Shown piece after piece: positions 52,290 to 61,112 of a DNA stretch of 64,000 nucleotides. Under the pieces are notes generated by a model that did no database searches, had not been told where the DNA came from, and saw nothing but the letters and a program-made list of their open reading frames with translations. Positions within the stretch are counted from its first letter, which is position 1; each line of letters begins with the position of its first letter. The stretch is from contig JBPOJB010000018.1 of the NCBI GenBank assembly GCA_052034005.1, forward strand, positions 98,948 through 162,947. The letters run 5' to 3'. The position numbers and the translations under genes are program-made. The stretch is from JAAYDI01 sp052034005. Its GTDB lineage: Bacteria > Planctomycetota > Planctomycetia > Pirellulales > Pirellulaceae.

Positions 52290-54200
52290 ATGCTCCCAGC
52301 CTGGTCCCTTGACGACACAATCATGCGGTATCTCCCCGACGTGATGCACATCTTCCTGGCGATCTGGCTGTTCGCCGTCGGGGGCTGCGTCGGCAGTTTC
52401 GTCAATGTCGTCGCGTTGCGCATGCCGGCCGGGATCAGTATCTGGCGCAGCAACTCGCGATGCCCGGTTTGCCTGCATCCGATCCGCTGGCACGACAACG
52501 TGCCCCTGATCAGCTGGCTGGTCTTGCGCGGCCGCTGCCGCGATTGTCACACGTGGATTCCACTCCGCTATCCGCTGGTCGAGCTGTGGATGGGCCTGCT
52601 GTTCCTCGCGCTCGCGTTGGGCGAGGGCCTGGTGGGTGGGCGTAATGTGCCGGCACCGCCCGGTGCGCCCCGGTTCGCCCAGCTGACGCCGCCTCAATAC
52701 TGGTCGCTCTACGCGTATCACGCGATCCTGCTCGCAACCTGCTTCACGGCGGCGTTGATCCGCATGGACGGCCAGCGGGTGCCCGTTCGGGTGTTCCTGC
52801 CGGCATGCGCGGTAGGGTTGGCCGCCCCGCCCCTGTGCACCTGGTTGCATCCGGTGCCCGTGTGCGAGCCGGGCGCCGCGCCGGCCTGGCTGATCGGCGC
52901 CGCCAGTGCGCTGGGTGGGCTGCTCTCCGGCGCGGCGGTGGGCGGTTGCGTCGGGCTGGCGGCAGCTCGTCCGGCGCGGATGCGGGCTGGGGAGCCGTCC
53001 GAGCGCTGGGGCACGGCGCTGTGCGGCCTGTTCCTCGGTTGGCAGGCGATGCTGGCCGTCGCGCTCGCCGCGGTGGTCGCAGCAGGTACGGTGGTAGCGG
53101 TTCGTCGGCTCGTAGGGCGGCGCGGCGCGGGCCCGTGGTGCGCGTATTTGACGGCCGCCGCATTGCTGTACATCATCGAGTGGAGGCGCCTCGTCGAACT
53201 GCTCCCGTGTCTCGGCGTCCATGGGAGTGCCGGCCTGTTGGGCGTGCTGGCTTTGGCGGCGATCGGCGTGTGGATTCTTGCGGCACCCTGGGCGCGGAGA
53301 AGGCGTTCCGCAGCAACCGTCTCACGCGGACAAGGAGAGATCATGACTCCTGCCGACTTCCAGGATAAATTGAAGGCGATTCTCGCTTCGCCGAGCTACA
53401 TGCCGGTGGAGTACGATGTGCACTTTCTTCAGCAGCCGGAGTTGCGCCCGGTGCGCATGCAGTTGGAGCTGCTCAAACCGGAACTCGTTCTCGCGCGCGA
53501 ACAAGTCAATTCCACCATCGTCGTGTTCGGCGGCACTCAGGTGGTCGAGGCGTCCGCGGCGCAGCAGCAATTGGAGCAGGCCCAGGCGGCGCTCGCCCAA
53601 TCGCCGCATGACCCGGCGCTTCGGCGCGCCGTCCAGAAGGCTGAACGGATCATGGCCAAGGCGCATTACTACGAAGCAGCGCGCGAGTTCGCCCAACTGG
53701 TTTCCCGCTCCTGTCAGGTGGACGGCCAATGCGATTACGTCATCAGCACGGGCGGCGGGCCCGGCATCATGGAGGCGGCCAACCGCGGGGCCTATGAAGT
53801 CGGTGCCAAGTCGATCGGACTCAACATCACCCTCCCGCTCGAACAGGTCCCCAACCCGTATATCACGCCGAACCTCTGCTTTCAGTTCCACTACTTCGCG
53901 CTGCGCAAGATGCACTTCCTGATGCGTGCCAAGGCGCTCGTGGTGTTCCCCGGCGGATTCGGCACGCTCGACGAGCTGTTTGACGCGCTCACGCTCCGGC
54001 AGACGCATCGCATGCAGGAGATCCCCATCATCCTGTTCGGCAGCGCATACTGGCGTCAGGTCGTCGATTTCCAGTTCCTGGCCGACGAAGGCGTGATCGC
54101 CGACGAGCACCTGGACCTGATCTCATACGCCGACACGCCGGCGGAAGCGTGGCAGGTCATCACCCGGTTCCATCAGGAGACGAATGGCCAAAGGCGATAG
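52290..54200 (+). CDS. in-frame fusion: A24 prepilin-peptidase-like domain plus LOG family protein
   Basis: A single open frame of 636 residues. Residues 1-351: a membrane protein with the N-terminal prepilin peptidase pattern GSFVNVVALRMP and two CxxC pairs (Cys58/61, Cys83/86), then several helices. The first catalytic Asp fits at 160 (ALIRMD), but the second, normally in GxGD before a helix ending LGWQA, is absent (the matching stretch is RMRAGEPSERWGTALCGLFLGWQ, cut short here), so peptidase activity is doubtful. Residues 352-636: a TIGR00730/LOG-family (lysine-decarboxylase-fold) domain with GGGPGIMEAANRGAY and PGGFGTLDELFDAL, which hydrolyses nucleoside monophosphates. A strong ribosome site and ATG occur at the junction, so LOG may also be made alone. 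Confidence 0.75.
   Translation: MLPAWSLDDTIMRYLPDVMHIFLAIWLFAVGGCVGSFVNVVALRMPAGISIWRSNSRCPVCLHPIRWHDNVPLISWLVLRGRCRDCHTWIPLRYPLVELWMGLLFLALALGEGLVGGRNVPAPPGAPRFAQLTPPQYWSLYAYHAILLATCFTAALIRMDGQRVPVRVFLPACAVGLAAPPLCTWLHPVPVCEPGAAPAWLIGAASALGGLLSGAAVGGCVGLAAARPARMRAGEPSERWGTALCGLFLGWQAMLAVALAAVVAAGTVVAVRRLVGRRGAGPWCAYLTAAALLYIIEWRRLVELLPCLGVHGSAGLLGVLALAAIGVWILAAPWARRRRSAATVSRGQGEIMTPADFQDKLKAILASPSYMPVEYDVHFLQQPELRPVRMQLELLKPELVLAREQVNSTIVVFGGTQVVEASAAQQQLEQAQAALAQSPHDPALRRAVQKAERIMAKAHYYEAAREFAQLVSRSCQVDGQCDYVISTGGGPGIMEAANRGAYEVGAKSIGLNITLPLEQVPNPYITPNLCFQFHYFALRKMHFLMRAKALVVFPGGFGTLDELFDALTLRQTHRMQEIPIILFGSAYWRQVVDFQFLADEGVIADEHLDLISYADTPAEAWQVITRFHQETNGQRR
53332..53345 (+). promoter_or_regulatory. 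internal ribosome site and start codon for a separate LOG protein
   Basis: AAGGAG (53332-53337) five bases before ATG 53343, in the same frame as the upstream peptidase-like domain. Starting here would give a 285-residue LOG protein of normal size. The ATG is followed by A (ATGA), the form of a common stop/start overlap, but the TGA is out of the upstream frame. Confidence 0.6.
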
Positions 54201-54401
54201 GCGACCGGCGATAGGCCAGAGGCGACAGCCGGCCCCCAAGCCGTCGCGGGCGGCCGGGCGCTGCTCGCCTGGATTCCGGACATTCTCTACAATGAGCCAG
54301 CGGGGGTGGCGCGGGTGGCGCTTGCCTCCAGGACGCGGCCGGTCAGGGCGTTGCCGGTTGTGGATCGTTCGGCAAGCGCTCGGTTTCGACGGAGAAATGC
54401 G

Positions 54402-56147
54402 ATGCGGAATCAGGTCTGGCGGCGTGCGTCCGGGGGATGGTGGAGGGCGATTGCCGGCGTGCTGGTCGTGGCGACCGTGACCGGCGGTTGCAGCAAGTCG
54501 CAGTCTGGGCACGACGGTACGCCGCAGCGCAAGTACGAGGTGGCCGAAGACAAGCCGGCGGCCAGGTCGGCGGCCCAGCCGCCGGTCGATACCTGGGCGG
54601 GCCGGCCGGCGTCTCCCGCCGACGAGGCGCCCCAGGCATTCGGTGCGATGCCAGCCGCCGATGCGGCGGATTCACCGACCCGCAGCCGACCCGCAGCACC
54701 GGCCGGGAAGACGTCGGCGGGCGAGGGCGGGGCGGCGGGCTCAGCCAACGCCGTACCCCAGCCGCCGTCCATCGCCGGCGGCCAACTCGATACAGCGGCG
54801 GACCCACCCGACACGCCGCAGGAACTGCAGGAGTACCTCAAGCGGATGGCCGAGCGGGCGCTGACGGTCCAGATGCAGATCCGTCGCGGCGCGGCCACGC
54901 CGGCGTCGCTCCAGCCGATCATGGAGGCCATGCTGGAGGCCAGCGAAAAACTGCTGGCCGCGGACGCGGACGACGCGGCGCGTGTCAGTGCGGTCCAGGC
55001 CAAGGCGGGCGCTCTGTCGGTGTTGAGCCAGCTGATGCCGGATCGACCGTGGGCGGACCAGTTCCACAAGTTCGCGACGTCGCTCGCCGCCGATAAGAAC
55101 CCGGTGATCGCGATCGAAGGGCGCGCCATTCTGTTGGGCATCCTGATCGGAGACGTGGCCCAAGGCAAGAGCCAGGATGTGGACGGGTTGATGGCTCAGC
55201 TGAAGGCGCTACTGGCCGACGAGCATCGCAACTTGTCGGTGCTGAACGTCACGCAGCAGGCGGTTCTGGCCTTGCGGACGATCGGGCGGGACGATGAGGC
55301 GCACGAGGCGTTCGAGCTGATCGCCAATGCGTTCAAGGACCATCCGGACGCGCAGCTGGCCGCAGAGGCGGACGACATGCTGGAGCAGCTCACGGTCGTG
55401 GACCTCAAGGCCGACGCCAGGCTGAACGACGTGCTGTTGAAACGCGACGGCGCCGTGGCCGCCTTCACAGATGTCGTCACCCAGCTATTGCAGCGGCCGA
55501 AACCCGGCCAGATCGTGCTCAAGAACGTCCTGCGCTGGCTCCCCATGCTTGAACAATCCGGCAACTACGAGCTGGCCGCCCGGATCTGCGACATGACCCA
55601 GGCCGCGTACCAGGACAACCTGGTCCCGGAACTCAAGGAGGCGGCCCTGCAAAGCACGCGGATGATGCAGCGGCGACTCGACCTGCTCGGAAAACCGCTG
55701 TCCGTCGAAGGGACCCAGCTCGACGGCACGCCGCTGGATTACGCCCCCTACCAAGGGAAGGTCGTCCTGCTCGTGTTCTGGGCCTCGGTCTCTCCGGCGT
55801 GCCGGCCGGAATTGCTGGCCGTCAAGACGCGATACGAGAAGTATCACGCGCAAGGGCTGGAGGTCATCGGCGTGTGCCTCGATCAGGACATGACCGTTGC
55901 CAACCAGGTGCTCAATGAGCTGCAGCTCCCGTGGACGACGATCACCAACAGCAAGCTGGCCGAGAAGTTCGGAATCGCCATGGTACCCTACCTGCTGCTG
56001 GCCGATCGGGAGGGCAAGGTGGTGGCGCTGTTTGTCGCGCCGTCGGCGCTGGACGCCAAGCTGCCGGATCTGCTGGGCCCGGCCGGCGAGGCGACACCGG
56101 CCCCGCCCGTCAACCAGTTGCGCGAGCCGTCGAGCGGAACGGAATGA
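54402..56147 (+). CDS. lipoprotein with C-terminal TlpA/thioredoxin-like domain lacking one cysteine
   Basis: A 581-residue lipoprotein from ATG 54402, lipobox VTGGC (Cys30). About 100 residues of Ala/Pro-rich linker follow, then a helical repeat-like region (about 135-430), then a thioredoxin-fold domain of the TlpA/AhpC type (about 435-575: LDYAPYQGKVVLLVFWASVS, later MVPYLLLADREGKVV with the cis-Pro). The redox motif that should be WCxxC reads WASVSPAC: Ser464 replaces the first Cys and only Cys467 is left. It may therefore bind partners or act as a one-Cys peroxidase rather than swap disulfides. A perfect hairpin follows the stop. Confidence 0.85.
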   Translation: MRNQVWRRASGGWWRAIAGVLVVATVTGGCSKSQSGHDGTPQRKYEVAEDKPAARSAAQPPVDTWAGRPASPADEAPQAFGAMPAADAADSPTRSRPAAPAGKTSAGEGGAAGSANAVPQPPSIAGGQLDTAADPPDTPQELQEYLKRMAERALTVQMQIRRGAATPASLQPIMEAMLEASEKLLAADADDAARVSAVQAKAGALSVLSQLMPDRPWADQFHKFATSLAADKNPVIAIEGRAILLGILIGDVAQGKSQDVDGLMAQLKALLADEHRNLSVLNVTQQAVLALRTIGRDDEAHEAFELIANAFKDHPDAQLAAEADDMLEQLTVVDLKADARLNDVLLKRDGAVAAFTDVVTQLLQRPKPGQIVLKNVLRWLPMLEQSGNYELAARICDMTQAAYQDNLVPELKEAALQSTRMMQRRLDLLGKPLSVEGTQLDGTPLDYAPYQGKVVLLVFWASVSPACRPELLAVKTRYEKYHAQGLEVIGVCLDQDMTVANQVLNELQLPWTTITNSKLAEKFGIAMVPYLLLADREGKVVALFVAPSALDAKLPDLLGPAGEATPAPPVNQLREPSSGTE

Positions 56148-56189
56148 CCCGTCACGATCGCGTGCGGCGCGACCTCCAGCCGTTAAACA

Positions 56190-56222
56190 GACCGGGCCGC
56201 GTCGGGTGGACGCGGCCCGGTC
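56190..56222 (+). terminator. perfect 14-base-pair hairpin after the TlpA-like gene
   Basis: Arms 56190-56203 and 56209-56222 pair fully (GACCGGGCCGCGTC with its complement) around a 5-base loop. No T-run follows. Confidence 0.55.
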
Positions 56223-56410
56223 GATTGCAGCGAATTGGTACTGGGAGCTGTATGCTGAACGACAGTCTGGGACTGTCGACTTCCAAAGCACTTCACCACC
56301 TCAATTCAGGAGGCGGGAAGTCAAGCACAGGAAACGCGAGATCCTACGCAGGTAACATGGGTCAGGTTGTCTCATCGTCGAGCCCGTGCCGACCGGAAGC
56401 CGGCGCGCAC

Positions 56411-56890
56411 TCATGGTTCCACACTCGGTTCGTCCGCCCCTGCCGGAGCGGCGGCGTCCGCCGAGTTCAACGGCGAAGGCACCACCCGCAGGAAACGACC
56501 ACCGTTCTCATACCACCCGTATTTGGTTGAACGGCACCAGCGCAGATCGAGCAGCAGAGCGAGCCACCCACCATCACCGCTCTCCCACGACACGATCACA
56601 CGCCGATATGGCAAAGGCGCCTCACAGTAAAAATCTAGCCCACGTTCGGACAGGTGCTTGCCCAAGACGACAATCGTCGCGTCGGACAGCGGGCAGCCCT
56701 CCTGGGAAAGGGGCGTCACGTGGATCGGATAGGGGAACGGCTCGCGATGGTCGTGACGGCGGTCCCGTCCAACGCGCTGGTACCGGTGTTGCCGAAGAAC
56801 CCGCTGCACCCGCTGGCGGATCTGCTGGTCCGCCGACACGCCCACGGAAGGCGCCAAGGCGCACGGTGACTCAGTCACCACGCTGCTCAT
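56411..56890 (-). CDS. PilZ-like domain protein (tentative)
   Basis: A 159-residue protein from ATG 56890. The N-terminus is Arg/Gln-rich (QQIRQRVQRVLRQHRYQRVG), followed by a beta-rich part: REPFPYPIHVTPL, then VVLGKHLSERGLDFYCEAPL, RRVIVSW, LLLDLRWCRSTKYGWYENGG and RFLRVV. The order resembles the PilZ fold (basic start, GLSxxG-like motif), which binds cyclic di-GMP, but the diagnostic RxxxR and D/NxSxxG are only loosely met (RRHDHR and DLRWCRS region; LSERG). The low-complexity C-terminal tail is probably disordered. It is downstream of ribBA on the same strand with a gap of 147 bases. Confidence 0.6.
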   Translation of the reverse strand: MSSVVTESPCALAPSVGVSADQQIRQRVQRVLRQHRYQRVGRDRRHDHREPFPYPIHVTPLSQEGCPLSDATIVVLGKHLSERGLDFYCEAPLPYRRVIVSWESGDGGWLALLLDLRWCRSTKYGWYENGGRFLRVVPSPLNSADAAAPAGADEPSVEP

Positions 56891-57037
56891 GGGCAAATGA
56901 CCTTGTCGAAAAGGAACGTCTGCCAGGAAACCGGCACAGTCAATCAGGATGTGAGCGCCCGCCGAGCCGACCCGGGGTCAGCATCGCGCGGGCTGTAAAG
57001 GATATCTACGCCACGAATAGCCATGAGTCAAATGGCT

Positions 57038-58249
57038 TTAGTCGAGCGGGATGTGGTGGCCCATTTTGTCGCGTTTGGTGGCCAGGTAGTGCACGTTGTA
57101 CTTATTGGGGGGCGGTAGGATCGGAACCTGATCGACCACTTCCAGGTCATAGCTCCGCAGGCTGAACGCCTCGGTTTTCTTCGGATTGTTGGTCAACAGC
57201 CGGATCTGCTGGAGCCCCAGGTCCTTGAGGATCTGAATGCCGATCCCGTAGTCGCGCATGTCCGCTTTGTAGCCCAACGCATGGTTGGCTTCGACCGTAT
57301 CCAAGCCCTGGTCCTGCAGGGCATAGGCCTTGATCTTGTCCACCAGGCCGATGCCGCGCCCCTCCTGGGGCAGGTACACCAGCACGCCGATCCCTTCCTG
57401 GCCAATCATATCGAGCGCCAACCGCAACTGATCGCCGCAATCGCACCGCAGGGAGTTGATCAGGTCGCCGGTGAAGCAGCTGGAGTGCATCCGGACCAAG
57501 GGGACGCGGCCCGGGTCTGACACATCGCCCAGAATGAGCGCCACCGGTGCGCTGTCTTCGTATTTCACGCTGTAGATGACGATGCGGAACTTGCCGTGCA
57601 TGGTCGGCAGGGCGGCTTCCGTGACTCGGGACACCAGCTTCTCGCTCAAGCGGCGGTGGGCAATGAGTTCTTCGATGGAGATGATTTCCAGGCGGTGCCG
57701 GTCGGCGATCTCCAGCAGCTGCTGGCGCGTAGCCCGGTCGCCCTGGTCATTGAGGATTTCGCACAGGACGCCGGCGGGCGTGAGCCCCGCCATGCGGGCC
57801 AGATCCACCGCCGCCTCGGTGTGCCCCGCCCGCCGCAACACGCCACCCTCCTTGGCCAGGAGCAGGTGCACGTGTCCGGGCCGGACGAAATCCTGGGGAC
57901 CCGTCTTCGGATCGACGATGGCGCGCACCGTGGTGGATCGTTCCTCGGCCGTGATTCCCGTGCGGACGGAGGCGTGGTCCAGGGGCGTCATGAAGGCGGT
58001 GCGGAGCGGGGCCGTGTTGGCGTCGACCAGCGGCCAGACCTCCAGCCGCTTGCAGATGTCCGGCAGCACCGGCATGCAGAACTCGCCCCGCCCACTCATC
58101 ACGAAATTGACCGCTTCGGGCGTCGCTTTTTCCGCTGCACAGATGAAGTCCCCCTCGTTCTCCCGGTCTTCCGCGTCGACCACAATGACGACCTCTCCGC
58201 GCGCAATGGCATCCACGGCGGCTTGAACGGACGAGAACTTGCGTGCCAC
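57038..58249 (-). CDS. ribBA: bifunctional DHBP synthase / GTP cyclohydrolase II
   Basis: A 403-residue riboflavin-pathway enzyme. Residues 1-205 are 3,4-dihydroxy-2-butanone-4-phosphate synthase (VIVVDAEDRENEGDFICAAE with the acidic Mg site, and GHTEAAVDLARMAG). Residues 206-403 are GTP cyclohydrolase II: zinc cysteines in SSCFTGDLINSLRCDCG, then LPQEGRGIGLVDKIKAY with the catalytic Arg, and LLTNNPKK. No FMN riboswitch pattern was found upstream. A perfect -10 box lies about 105 bases before the ATG. It is divergent from a conserved unknown gene. Confidence 0.96.
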   Translation of the reverse strand: MARKFSSVQAAVDAIARGEVVIVVDAEDRENEGDFICAAEKATPEAVNFVMSGRGEFCMPVLPDICKRLEVWPLVDANTAPLRTAFMTPLDHASVRTGITAEERSTTVRAIVDPKTGPQDFVRPGHVHLLLAKEGGVLRRAGHTEAAVDLARMAGLTPAGVLCEILNDQGDRATRQQLLEIADRHRLEIISIEELIAHRRLSEKLVSRVTEAALPTMHGKFRIVIYSVKYEDSAPVALILGDVSDPGRVPLVRMHSSCFTGDLINSLRCDCGDQLRLALDMIGQEGIGVLVYLPQEGRGIGLVDKIKAYALQDQGLDTVEANHALGYKADMRDYGIGIQILKDLGLQQIRLLTNNPKKTEAFSLRSYDLEVVDQVPILPPPNKYNVHYLATKRDKMGHHIPLD

Positions 58250-58352
58250 GGCTACCCTCTTGGCCCCGGCGGGGGTCGCGTTCGAGTGCCCGACAAAGCA
58301 CCCGAAGGTGGAGACACGGCAGCCCGACTATCGGCCGCCGACGGACCCACGT

Positions 58353-58382
58353 ATTATAGTTCGACGGGGGGTGCAGACGCCA
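58353..58382 (-). promoter_or_regulatory. candidate promoter of ribBA
   Basis: On the minus strand a perfect TATAAT (58353-58358); the -35 is weak (TGGCGT, 18-base spacer). Confidence 0.4.
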
Positions 58383-58464
58383 GGGACCTGGCGCGGGGCC
58401 GCCCGATCCGCCCCCGTCGGCCGCAGGCGGCCGCGACGCACGGGGCACTTGAGACGCGCGGGAC

Positions 58465-59322
58465 ATGCCATTGTTAGACCGTGACGAGTACGTCGAGCAG
58501 GCTCATTTTTTCCGTTCTCTGTGCGAGCGTCTGCCGCAGAACATGCCGCTGCAGGAACTGCTGGCCCAGCTGCGGGACGAAGTGCTGTCCACGACCAAGC
58601 TCCCGCTGGCGCTGGATTTCCTGCTCGGGGAGCTCAAGCACCGGGGTGAAATCGCGTCCGGCATGAGGAAGCTGGCCCACTACTTCACCGCGTTCCAGGC
58701 CTACGTGGTGAGCGAAGGCGAGAATGAACGGGGTCGCTTCGACATGCGCGTGGCGTTCGAGATCCTGCGTTACGAGGCCGAGTATCGGGCGGCGGGGGCC
58801 AGTCGCCCCGGCCTGTTCATGTATCAGTTCGAGGCGCTCTGCCGCAACCGGCTCCGCTACGAGAAAGGCCTCGACGCAATGGCGGAAGACCCGCTCTACG
58901 ACGCCCACTGGCGGAAGTGGCTGGCCACCGTGCGGCGTCAGATCGGGATCGTCGATCTGACGGACCTGGTGTATGTGCGCAGTGAGCACTATGCCAACGA
59001 TCGGATCCGGCGTTTCGGTACGTTGGACACGGACGAGCCGATCCTGTTCGGGGAGAAGGAGGGCAAGATCGCGCTGGCCAACCGCCGCAAGGACCCCCTG
59101 TACTTCTTCTCAGCGCTTCAGCGCCAGCTGGGCTACCCGCAGGTCCCGCGGCCCAGGCCGGCCGATGAAACCCCCCAGCTCATTCCGCAGCTGATGCGCC
59201 GCATGGAACGCCTCGAGATGCGCATCAAGCTGATGGAAGACGAACAGCGGGGCGGGATCGATCTGACCAAGTTCTACGCGCCGCCCACCCAACCGCCCGA
59301 CGACGGCACGCCCCAATACTGA
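58465..59322 (+). CDS. conserved hypothetical protein
   Basis: A 285-residue soluble protein with no recognised domain. Most of it is predicted helical, with clusters of aromatic and charged residues (MRKLAHYFTAFQAYVV, FEILRYEAEYRAAG, MYQFEALCRNRLRYEKGLD, HWRKWLATVRRQIG). A segment around 175-215 (RRFGTLDTDEPILFGEKEGK, ALANRRKDPLYFF) looks like a small beta domain, and residues 240-268 form a coiled coil (LIPQLMRRMERLEMRIKLME). There is no signal peptide or membrane helix. Similar proteins are remembered from other planctomycetes but this was not checked. It ends against a convergent lipoprotein gene with a strong hairpin between. Confidence 0.7.
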   Translation: MPLLDRDEYVEQAHFFRSLCERLPQNMPLQELLAQLRDEVLSTTKLPLALDFLLGELKHRGEIASGMRKLAHYFTAFQAYVVSEGENERGRFDMRVAFEILRYEAEYRAAGASRPGLFMYQFEALCRNRLRYEKGLDAMAEDPLYDAHWRKWLATVRRQIGIVDLTDLVYVRSEHYANDRIRRFGTLDTDEPILFGEKEGKIALANRRKDPLYFFSALQRQLGYPQVPRPRPADETPQLIPQLMRRMERLEMRIKLMEDEQRGGIDLTKFYAPPTQPPDDGTPQY

Positions 59323-59364
59323 ACGACGCCACGCGACGGCACGACGCGACCCGGAAACACGCGC

Positions 59365-59404
59365 GGCGTTTCCCGCGGCACTTATGACCGCTGCGGGAAA
59401 CGCC
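59365..59404. terminator. 12-base-pair hairpin between convergent genes
   Basis: GGCGTTTCCCGC (59365-59376) and GCGGGAAACGCC (59393-59404) pair perfectly around a 16-base loop. Likely two-way terminator; no long T-run. Confidence 0.6.
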
Positions 59405-59439
59405 CGCATGTTCCACTGCCACGGTCGGCGCGGGCGGTG

Positions 59440-59952
59440 CTACGGCCCACCACCGCTGACCATTTTGACATCGAAGACCGTTTCCTGCCCTTCCAGCACC
59501 GTACAGGTCAACCCGCTGGTGGCCGCGCTCCGGTACTTGGCTGGAATGGTCGTCGGGTTGAGGGGCGTTTTCGCGCCGACCTGCCCACCGGTCATCATCG
59601 CCTTGTACGCTTCATGATCCGACGGGTCCACGTTGGTTCCCGACGAAGGTGAAGGAACAACGGCCACATCGTACGTCCCCACGGGAACCTGGGGCTTCTG
59701 GTTGAACGTGAGCGTATACGATCCGTCGCTGCCGATCTCCGCCACGGCCGGGAATGCACGCTCCTTGTGCGTGAACGTGATCTGGGTGCCTGCGGGCGGC
59801 GCTTTTCCGTCCAGTGTCACCGTGCCCTTGACGCTGCCCATGACCAGCGGGCCCAGAGCGTTCTTCTTGCCGCAGCCGGGCAACACCGTCAAACCGATCA
59901 GGAGTGTCGAGATGACCAGACACCTCATCATGCGAATCGCAGAAACCCACAT
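59440..59952 (-). CDS. lipoprotein with carboxypeptidase-regulatory/transthyretin-like domain
   Basis: A 170-residue lipoprotein from ATG 59952 (GAGGAG upstream), with lipobox VLPGC (Cys28). The rest is one beta-sandwich: VKGTVTLDGKAPPAGTQITF, GSDGSYTLTFNQ and VPVGTYDVAVVPS are the pattern of carboxypeptidase D regulatory-like domains common in planctomycete lipoproteins. It lies 54 bases downstream of a DUF1559 gene and probably shares its promoter, so the two may act together at the outer membrane. Function unknown. Confidence 0.85.
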   Translation of the reverse strand: MWVSAIRMMRCLVISTLLIGLTVLPGCGKKNALGPLVMGSVKGTVTLDGKAPPAGTQITFTHKERAFPAVAEIGSDGSYTLTFNQKPQVPVGTYDVAVVPSPSSGTNVDPSDHEAYKAMMTGGQVGAKTPLNPTTIPAKYRSAATSGLTCTVLEGQETVFDVKMVSGGGP

Positions 59953-60006
59953 TGCTGCAGTCTCCTCAAGCAATCAACGACAGACCGCCACATCACGCTG
60001 CCGGCA

Positions 60007-61047
60007 TTAGTCCAGCGGCACTTCGATGACCCGCCCATCGTCGCGCGTGGCCATCACGCGGAGCGTGAACATGTCCACGGTGTCCGCGAGCATCCGCACA
60101 CTGCCGTCCGCCAACCCGATCATCACGCCGGCGTGCGGTGAGTAGATCCCGTTGTTCTGTCCGTCGTTGGGACCCACACCCGGCCAGGACACGCCCACCG
60201 TGTTGGGTGCGTAACGGATCGTCGTGCAGTTGAACAGCCGCGCGGCAAGACCAGCCGTCGGGTTCCCACCCCAGTAATACTTGATCAGCTCCTCGATGGA
60301 GATCGGCCAGGGGCTCCCCATGAGGAAACCGTGCACCGAGTTGATCTGCTGGTCTTTGGCCGTGTAATCCCAGTTGTAGACGAAATTCGAGCACTCTCCG
60401 GTCATGATCGTGTTGCTCGTTCCGTCCGTGATCATGCCGAGCTTGATGGGCTTGCCCACCACGAACGTGCCCCCACCGGAGATGATGCCCTGGTTGACGA
60501 CTGGACTGCAGCAGTCGCAGCAATTGGCCCAACGATTCGGCCCGTTCACAAACCCGTTCCCGTCGGTCGCCCCGGCAATCCCCGTGTAGCTCGAGCAGGC
60601 AATCACGTAATTGCCCGCGTTGATCATGGTCTCCAGCGGCGTCGACGGGCAGGCCAACACCGGGATCCGGACATTCTGCCACGCCTGACCATTGACCGCA
60701 CCCGCGGCGAAACCATTGTAAGCCCATCCCGGGTGGTCGCCGACAAACGTCATCCGATCGTAGGCCGTCCCCATTTCCACATAGGGCATGATGCGGGGCA
60801 GCCAGGACAGGCCCCAGGTCCAGTTCTGGGATGCGAATCCGCCCACAGGGAAGGTCTTGTACACGTCGTGATAATTGTGCAGCGCCAACCCAATCTGCTT
60901 CATGTTGTTGGAGCACTGCATCCGGCGCGCAGCTTCACGAGCTGCTTGTACCGCAGGCAAGAGCAGCGCAACCAAGACTCCAATGATGGCAATGACCACC
61001 AACAATTCGACGAGGGTGAAACCTCGCTGACGCGATCGCGCAGACAT
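60007..61047 (-). CDS. DUF1559 prepilin-like protein
   Basis: A 346-residue pseudopilin-like protein. Basic leader, then RGFTLVELLVVIAIIGVLVA with the canonical Gly before the cut, followed by LLPAVQAAREAARRMQCSNN and QIGLALHNYHDVYKTFP, the DUF1559 signature, and a C-terminal GVMIGLADGSVRMLAD segment. It has a cysteine cluster ANCCDCCSP in the middle. GGAGGAGG lies before the ATG and a near-consensus promoter is 66-94 bases upstream. A lipoprotein gene follows 54 bases later. Confidence 0.94.
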   Translation of the reverse strand: MSARSRQRGFTLVELLVVIAIIGVLVALLLPAVQAAREAARRMQCSNNMKQIGLALHNYHDVYKTFPVGGFASQNWTWGLSWLPRIMPYVEMGTAYDRMTFVGDHPGWAYNGFAAGAVNGQAWQNVRIPVLACPSTPLETMINAGNYVIACSSYTGIAGATDGNGFVNGPNRWANCCDCCSPVVNQGIISGGGTFVVGKPIKLGMITDGTSNTIMTGECSNFVYNWDYTAKDQQINSVHGFLMGSPWPISIEELIKYYWGGNPTAGLAARLFNCTTIRYAPNTVGVSWPGVGPNDGQNNGIYSPHAGVMIGLADGSVRMLADTVDMFTLRVMATRDDGRVIEVPLD

Positions 61048-61112
61048 GATACGTACTCCCTCCTCCAGACTGAAACCACGAACGTGAACCGAGTATGAAG
61101 TGCACGCGCCTG

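Noticed and set aside
58250..58352. FMN riboswitch upstream of ribBA
   Set aside because: The conserved RFN-element strings were not found.
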